Assembly (NCBI RefSeq): GCF_900496995.4
Contig: NC_044027.1
Coordinates: 17,632,743-17,696,742 of the forward strand
Direction: 5' to 3'
DNA length: 64,000 nucleotides
DNA from: Aquila chrysaetos chrysaetos
Lineage: Eukaryota; Chordata; Aves; Accipitriformes; Accipitridae
Each line of letters starts with the position of its first letter. Position 1 is the first letter of the stretch. The position numbers and the translations under genes are program-made. The notes under the pieces are model-generated. The model saw nothing but the letters and a program-made list of their open reading frames with translations, had not been told where the DNA came from and searched no databases. Below, one piece after another: positions 57,785 through 64,000 of this stretch.

Positions 57785-57822
57785 TTTTGCACATTCTGTA
57801 ATGTGCAAAAAAGCACATTACA
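57785..57822 (+). other. Two overlapping perfect hairpins downstream of LHX3
   Basis: TTTTGCACATT (57785-57795) pairs with AATGTGCAAAA (57800-57810) around a CTGT loop. The same middle arm, TGTAATGTGC (57797-57806), also pairs perfectly with GCACATTACA (57813-57822) around A6. The two stems exclude each other. Confidence 0.8.
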
Positions 57823-59820
57823 AAACAGAAAACAAGAGTTTGTGTTTTCAAGAATTCTGTGGTTTCTGCTCTCTTGCCCTATGATCTGGAAACACCCCCA
57901 CCAAATCTGGGTAAGTGTTTTGCACCAAAATATTTGGGCAGTTCAAGTATAAATAATATTTTCCTATAAAAGACTAAAAAACACTTAAAAGACTTATTTC
58001 CTAAAAAAAGAAGAAATAAGAACAGAAAGACAGAAATGTAGTTGATTTTAGGATAATGCTGCTGTTATAAAACCGCTGTCTAGAAACTGTAGTAATTGAA
58101 CACATATTTTACAGATCTTTTTTTTGTTGTTTCCCTCTCAGTAAATAACTGGTGCTGTTGTTCCTCTCACTCTGGGAATTCCCAGTGGATAGCTGAATTT
58201 AAGAAAGGAAGAAATGCAGATTTCCTCCTCTGCCTTTGTGCCTTGTTTTGAAAGGCAGAACGGGCTGAAAGTTGCCAGCGCTTGTGCTCCTCTGAACATG
58301 GAGAAGAGCTCCCTGAACGTCCTGATATAAAATTCAGGGGTTACATTTCAGCCTCTCATTTCAGGGCTGAGGCTCAGGGATTCCATTAATATAAATGCTT
58401 TCTTCCCGTTAAAAAGAAAACCAATTTGAAAGAAGCAAATAAAACTAACACTATCCAACTGACTGACAGCTTGTAAAACCCAAACAGAATTAGGAAGAGG
58501 GGTTTTGCATTGCTCAATTTGCAGGTGAGCTTTACAACCTCTGCTGATTTGCGTGAGTGCATGACACGGGAGGCAGGAAATTTTTTTTGCTCTCAGTGAG
58601 GAAAATCTAAAGTATGAATCTTTTTTTCCAAACAGCCTATTCGTCTTTTAGAAGCAGTTGTGCCTAAACTTGCATTCCTTACAGATGCAGGAAATTAATA
58701 GATTTTGTGTCAAACAGTAGAAGTAACTTATTTTTTTCTTGTTCTGATTTCTTGTATGAAGCCAATGAAAGCGAACCCCTCATGCTAGGAGGGATAGACA
58801 CCACCTTACTGTTAAATGTTTTCTGCAATGTCTGCGGGGGTGTCAGCTCTGCAATGGAACCTCTTTACTGCAGCGGCCGAGGCTGCCGGCGCTCGCAGCG
58901 GGCAGTAACCCAACGCCGGGGAGCCCGGCTGGGAGCAGCGAGGCCAGCGGGAGCCATGTGCCGGGAGGGCGGCTAACCCACCCGGCTCCGCTCGCACAGC
59001 TCCTACGGGAGCTACCGCTTGAGGAGCTGGTGCGAGCTGAGACAAACAGGGCCGGGGCAAGAGGGTTTTATCCAGCCTGATCCGGGGGAATGAGGCGGTG
59101 AAAGGGGGGTGTCCCCGGCTGGGGTCCTAGGGCTGGTCTGGGGACAGCCCGCTTCCCCGGGACGCAGGGCTTGGGGACCTTAGTGCCACTTTGGGGATAT
59201 TAGTGCCCCTTTGGGGACGTGGGCCAGGTGAAAGCCCGCACCCACGGGGAGCAGGGAAGGTGGCTGCTGCCAGGTCACCCTCGGGGTCCCCTCCGGTGCC
59301 TTCTCCCAGATGTGTCAGAGCATCCGAGCAAAGGCGTTCTCACCGCCCTGCGCATCCCGCCTTGCCTCTCCCAGCCCCCACCAAGGTCCATGGGAACAAG
59401 GCAGGAAAGCAGAGACCTGTACGATTTATACACTGAAATAACATTTAAAAGCAGCAAATGACTTTGTTAAAACCTGACAAGAAAACCAAGCTAGCAAAAA
59501 TATGCTGGGAAAAAAGCAAAGGTGTTTAAATTAGATTTTTTTTCTTCTTCCTGACATGTTTATTACACATCTAGGTGGAAGTGCATTTTGCACTAAACCA
59601 CACGTGCAGGTGTGTTTGTTGGCACATGGGTGTAGTGGATAGGGAACAGAGGCTGGGGAAAATGTTGATTTAGAATGCAAAAGCACTGCTTTTGTGCTCA
59701 GCATTTTGCAATCTGGGGATGAAAAATAATTTAATAGTCAAACATGCAAGGCTTCTGGGCTTAAACAAACTTGTCCATGTTAGAACACAGCCTGCTTCTG
59801 CACATTATTTCTCTTGCTGG

Positions 59821-59822
59821 AT

Positions 59823-59854
<32 letters not shown>

Positions 59855-59880
59855 CTGTGTGTGAGTGTGTGAGTGGAGTG
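59821..59880 (+). repeat. (CA)n(TA)n(TG)n compound microsatellite
   Basis: ACACACACAC runs into about nine TA units and then TGTGTGTGAGTGTGTGAGTG. The CA and TG flanks are complementary, so the whole block is self-complementary and could extrude a cruciform. Confidence 0.85.
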
Positions 59881-62800
59881 TCAGGAAATTGTGTGTACTG
59901 CCTACAGAAACCACAGACTGTGATCCTCTGACAGAAGATGCTATTCAAATGGTCTCTTCTGGTTTATAAGCAGAAACCACATATTGGCTATCAAGACGTT
60001 TTGTCTTCTTTCCACTTGGAATGAAGACACAGGTAATTTCTAACAAATGAATAAAGGAGACCTGGTGTAGCCCCGGGGGCTCTGGGGCCAGGCAGCCGGC
60101 AGTGATACTGCCAGGACCGGCACCGGCCAACGCACCCTCGCTGCTGCTTTGGGAACAATGATGCTCCCGAGGGAGGAGTGTCCCAATGGAGGGGACCTGG
60201 ATCCCTTCCCCTTCTTCTGACCGATTTGCTGTGTGTGAAGCACTGAGATCCTTGCTCTGAACCCAGGGAAAACAGAGGAAAGCTAACAACTGGCTCAGTC
60301 CTGACTCACCAGAGATGTTTTTTGACACTTATATATGACCCGGACCCTCCTCCAACAGCGCAGGCAGAGCTGCCTTCGAGGGTGAAGGAGAGATCCCAGA
60401 GATTTGGACTCTCTAAATATTCCAGCAAAGATGCTGCATTTTCACAGGCAACTTTGGTCACCAGCACCCCCCAGTTCAGACAAAAACAAACTCCATATCT
60501 TTTTTACTTTTTTAGCTCCCCAGTTATTTTTCCGCTGTGGTCTGAAGAGCGTCTCTGTCTCTCTGGGGAGGGCAGAGCCACTAGCTGCCAGTATCTGGCT
60601 GGACACACATCCTGCATCCCACTCCCACTCGGGCACTGGCCTCTTCCAGCTCCTACGCCGGAGCCTGTAAAAAGTCTCCGAGTCAGCTGGAGGCGAGTAA
60701 ATCATTCCTGACAGCTACATCTCTACAGGGCAGTTAGAATTAATGTAACAATTTGGCGTTTAATGAAGCAACAACATGCTAGGCTGCAGAGAATAGCTGG
60801 GACCTGCTGCAGTCATATTATAATCCCTGAGGGACCCAAACGGCAGAGACTTCATCAGATGCTGACTTGTTAGGCTGAGCAAACTGCCATGTGGGAGGAA
60901 AGCGGAGCGGCCGGGAGCTGGTAGCCCCCTCCAGCTGGGAGCCAGCCAGCGTCGGCCAGCTGAGCGCGGCTCGCAGGGACCAACCTGCGGTTCCGAGCCC
61001 AAAACCATGTAGCTCGTGCTCCGGGGATGGGCATCGCCCTAAACAGAAGGAGCAGCCCAGGGGATGCAAGAGCACGTTGGTCGTGCATTGCCTGTGCCGC
61101 TCTGCTAGGAGCTGCGTGCCAAGGGTCTGCGGGGAGCCCTCGTCCTAAGGCAGGTCACAGAGATGCTGGATCAATGTTTGTGTAAAAAAAAAAAATCTTC
61201 TGAAGCTTTTCGGAAGAGTAGAGAAAATAAATCAGTGTTGGAGGTGCTGGGCGGGGGGGAACTGGCAGAACAATATGTTTTGTAAATGAAAACCAGCTTG
61301 ATCAGGTGCTCCGCACCCTGAAGTGTCTGATTTCTGCAGAAGTTCCAGGTATTCTAGCCATCTCCAGGATAAGACCTTTTAAAAACATTCACTGCATGAG
61401 GGAGGGAAGGGACAAATGCAAATGATGTTGGAGACAATCTCCTGTTTCCCATGTATATACATATGCTCTCAAAGCATCGCAGTTTGCAGCAGCTTGGATG
61501 CTTTAAAATAAATCATGCAGTACATTTTTTTTCTTGCTTTTGAATGAAACTGTAGAACAAAACAACATCCCCTCACTTCCAAAACCATCCATGCTGGTTC
61601 TCCTCTCCGGGGCTGGCTGGTGTGTGTGTGGCCATAAACCTCAACGCGTTTTGTTGTGAAGCCTCATGGTCACCGGCTTTAAGGGCTTGACAGGTTTATA
61701 AAGTGCTGAGTGTCCCAGAGGGACCGCGGCACTGTTTGCAGAGAAGATGAAGCGTGCCATATCCAGCTGGTCTAACAAGGCAGCGGGAAATCTAAATTAA
61801 TTCAGGAATCACTTCTGTTTTTCCAAGGGAGGATGTTATTCTCAATCTATGGAAATAGCACATCAGAATACTTATTAACAGCAGGCATGGGGGGTGCGAC
61901 ACCAGGCTCCTCTCTCTTAAGTGGTGTAAATCAGGGGGCATTTACCAGAAGTGCAAAGCAGCAAAGTGAAATGGGGGCCCTAGGGCTGTGTCCCCGCACA
62001 GACAGGGGCTCACTCCCACACAGACACCCCACACAGGGCTGGGCAGGACTTGGGGTGGAAGGTTTATTTCCACTTGAAGCAGCTGATTTACTCAAACCTG
62101 CCTGTAAAGAGGGATCAGCCTCAACAAGTCCCACCTAGGCTCTGCAGGTGAGCCAGAGGGGAGTTATTTAATGGTTCCTGGCTGCCCCTTTTCCAGGGGT
62201 GTGTCCTTGCTGATTCCTGGCTTCTCTCAAACATCACTCTGTATTGACTCTTTGGGACCCGGGATTGAGCCTTCCCCCTGTGCTGAAGGTCAGTTGTGTG
62301 GGCTGTGGGGCTGAGTTTGGGAGAGACTGTTGCAAATCCATGGGATGTGGGGCTGATCTCTCCAGAACATGGTGCTTGGTGTTTCCCCAGGATCCGTCCT
62401 GGCATTTGTGTGGGCCATAGACTAAGCAGTATGTCTTTCTTTATATCAATAGGTAGGTTGGTTCCCAATGTGTGACTCTTCTCAACTAAAGAAAACCCAA
62501 AACAAACCTCAGATGATCTCAGCATGATGTACAACAAGCTTTTACTTTAAAACAGCCTGTGTTTGAGGGGTTGGAGTTATTTGCTGGTTCCTTTTGTGAG
62601 CCCACACAATGTTGAGCTGTGGCTGCTTTTCCTTCTATATGCTGCAAGTTGGACTAGGATTTACTAGGATTTGTTTTGTTTTCTCAAATGTGGATTATCA
62701 TTTGAAAGGCAGAAAAATTTCTGGAGACTGTTATACTGAAATTCCTGCTTGCCTGCTCCTGGAGGCAGTCCTGCCCTGGGTCTGATGCTGCCTTGTCTCT

Positions 62801-64000
62801 GGGGGGGTCTCTGTGTGCTGGGGATGGGAGGGTCTGGGCAAATGAGGGACAAACCAAGGTGTGCCTGTGTGTGCGGAAGAGGAAGGATGGTGATTACCTT
62901 CTGGCTAAGGAAGGGCTAAACACTGTGTACCGCTGCATCAGAACCATTGCTTTCTCATGTGCAGGGGGTGGAGGTCCCACAGCCCAGGCAGTGCCTCATC
63001 TGGGGTTGGTGGAGCAGAGCAAGACTGTGTCTGCTGAGCAGACCCAGGTTGGCAGAAGGTTGGGGGTGTGTGGTGGTAGTGGTTTTAAAAAGATATGTGT
63101 TGTAACTATGCTCTTTGGAAAGTTAAGTTAAATATCCAGCGTGGTCCTCGGTACCCTGCTCGTGTTGGTCAGCACACAGCCCCTCAGGCCCACCTCTCGC
63201 AGCAATTGCTCCGATGGCTCTGGCCAGCCCTAACCCAGAGCTGCAGGGAGCCTTTAGCTAAATGAGGGAGGATTTGGACAGCAGACCTTCATGTTTGGGA
63301 AGTGGGCTCTGGTTGTTGAGTTTATCGTGTTGAATTGGCTTCATATTAAATGGGGTTTTTATGAGAGTGATTGAGAGAGCAGAGCCAGATCCTGCTTCTG
63401 TTCCTTGCCACCAGCAATACTTAGCACAGCCTTTTCATTTTCATTTTCTGAACAAACCCTCCTCACTGTGGCCTGTTTCTGACAGGAGGCTGCCATGAAC
63501 TTCAAAATTAATTTTCCTGTACTATCCTAATCATTCTAGTTGAAACATCCCCTTGTTATGCTCTTATTGGGACTTGGCTCTGGGGGATAAGTGTGTTTTG
63601 CTGAACCTGCCTGATGTGGCAAAATTAAAACTTATTCTGGTTTTAATTTGTACTAATCATACACTCAGAAATAAAGAATTGGTCCCCCAAGTGTTTTTCT
63701 GGACTAGAGGACCAGGCTCGTTTATTCGCATGGATTAATATGTTGCATGCTAATTGTGGGATGCTGATATTAGCCATGCTGCAGCAACAGGGGCAGTGGA
63801 ACCACACCGAGTCAGTCTGGAGATATAGCTGTAGCCCAGATCCATTGAAACACAGATTTGTGCTGCTTTTTATCACTAGATTTGCCAACAGGAAAATAAT
63901 CATTTTCAGAAATAAATTCCCTTGTGTTAGTTGAAGCATCTCATTAACTTAGAAGAACACTAATTGGATGTGCTTTGATCAGGTGGGATATTTCTTTCCC

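Larger units (their letters stand above)
55200..64000. other. Gene-free sequence downstream of LHX3
   Basis: No protein family, splice-consistent exon chain or RNA gene was recognised on either strand. A small CpG-richer patch lies near 58,850-59,100. TMEM250 and NACC2, the next genes in the human order, were not found. Mammalian LHX3 has been reported to depend on distal downstream enhancers, so regulatory elements are plausible here. Confidence 0.5.

Noticed and set aside
62121-62537. 138-codon minus-strand frame as a gene
   Set aside because: No recognisable family or domain, no flanking splice-consistent exons, and composition like neighbouring noncoding DNA.
55200-64000. TMEM250 or NACC2 expected from human gene order
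   Set aside because: No frame matches the remembered TMEM250 membrane protein or a BTB/BEN protein; they must lie beyond the window.
1-64000. CRISPR arrays, operons, tRNA or rRNA genes, viral insertions
   Set aside because: None seen; the window is ordinary vertebrate nuclear DNA with spliced genes and no recognisable retroviral genes.

Overview
The window is vertebrate nuclear DNA, most likely avian. Three multi-exon genes lie head-to-tail on the + strand. GT-AG introns are short, interspersed repeats are few, and two strong CpG islands mark promoters. The reconstructed LHX3 product has 395 residues and, from memory, fits chicken Lhx3 (Lim3) closely. The gene order (CEP350-family gene, QSOX, LHX) matches human 9q34 (CCDC187-QSOX2-LHX3). 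It does not match the paralogous block on human 1q25 (CEP350-QSOX1-LHX4). This was decided from the protein sequences, not from order alone.

Region 1 (1 to about 14,300): the 3' part of a CEP350-family gene, probably CCDC187. Eleven coding exons are visible from 2,667 to the stop at 12,865. One exon of about 2.9 kb carries a long acidic disordered segment and a CAP-Gly domain. The last four exons encode the family's conserved C-terminal region. The 5' end of the gene lies outside the window. All exon phases agree except one unresolved donor after 5,180.

Region 2 (about 16,400-42,522): complete QSOX2, 12 coding exons from 16,838 to 41,642. It encodes a 673- or 674-residue secretory-pathway sulfhydryl oxidase: signal peptide, thioredoxin domain with a CGHC site, second thioredoxin-like domain, Erv/ALR flavin domain with CKAC and CPAC sites, and a C-terminal membrane anchor. 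The promoter is a CpG island with GC boxes.

Region 3 (about 47,170-55,170): complete LHX3, six coding exons from 48,351 to 54,783, embedded in a very GC-rich island of about 3-4 kb. It encodes a LIM-homeodomain factor of pituitary and motor-neuron development. Candidate homeodomain and bicoid-type sites lie upstream, a possible alternative first exon lies at 50,232, and intron 5 holds a long near-perfect inverted repeat.

Region 4 (55,170-64,000): no convincing gene. It is noncoding downstream sequence of LHX3 with simple repeats, overlapping hairpins and possible regulatory segments.

The three proteins do not form one pathway. Their adjacency is an ancestral linkage that was duplicated in early vertebrates. 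The items most worth following up are the LHX3-intron inverted repeat, the missing tryptophan before the QSOX2 CGHC site, the candidate LHX3 alternative start exon, and the paired TAATCC sites upstream of LHX3.
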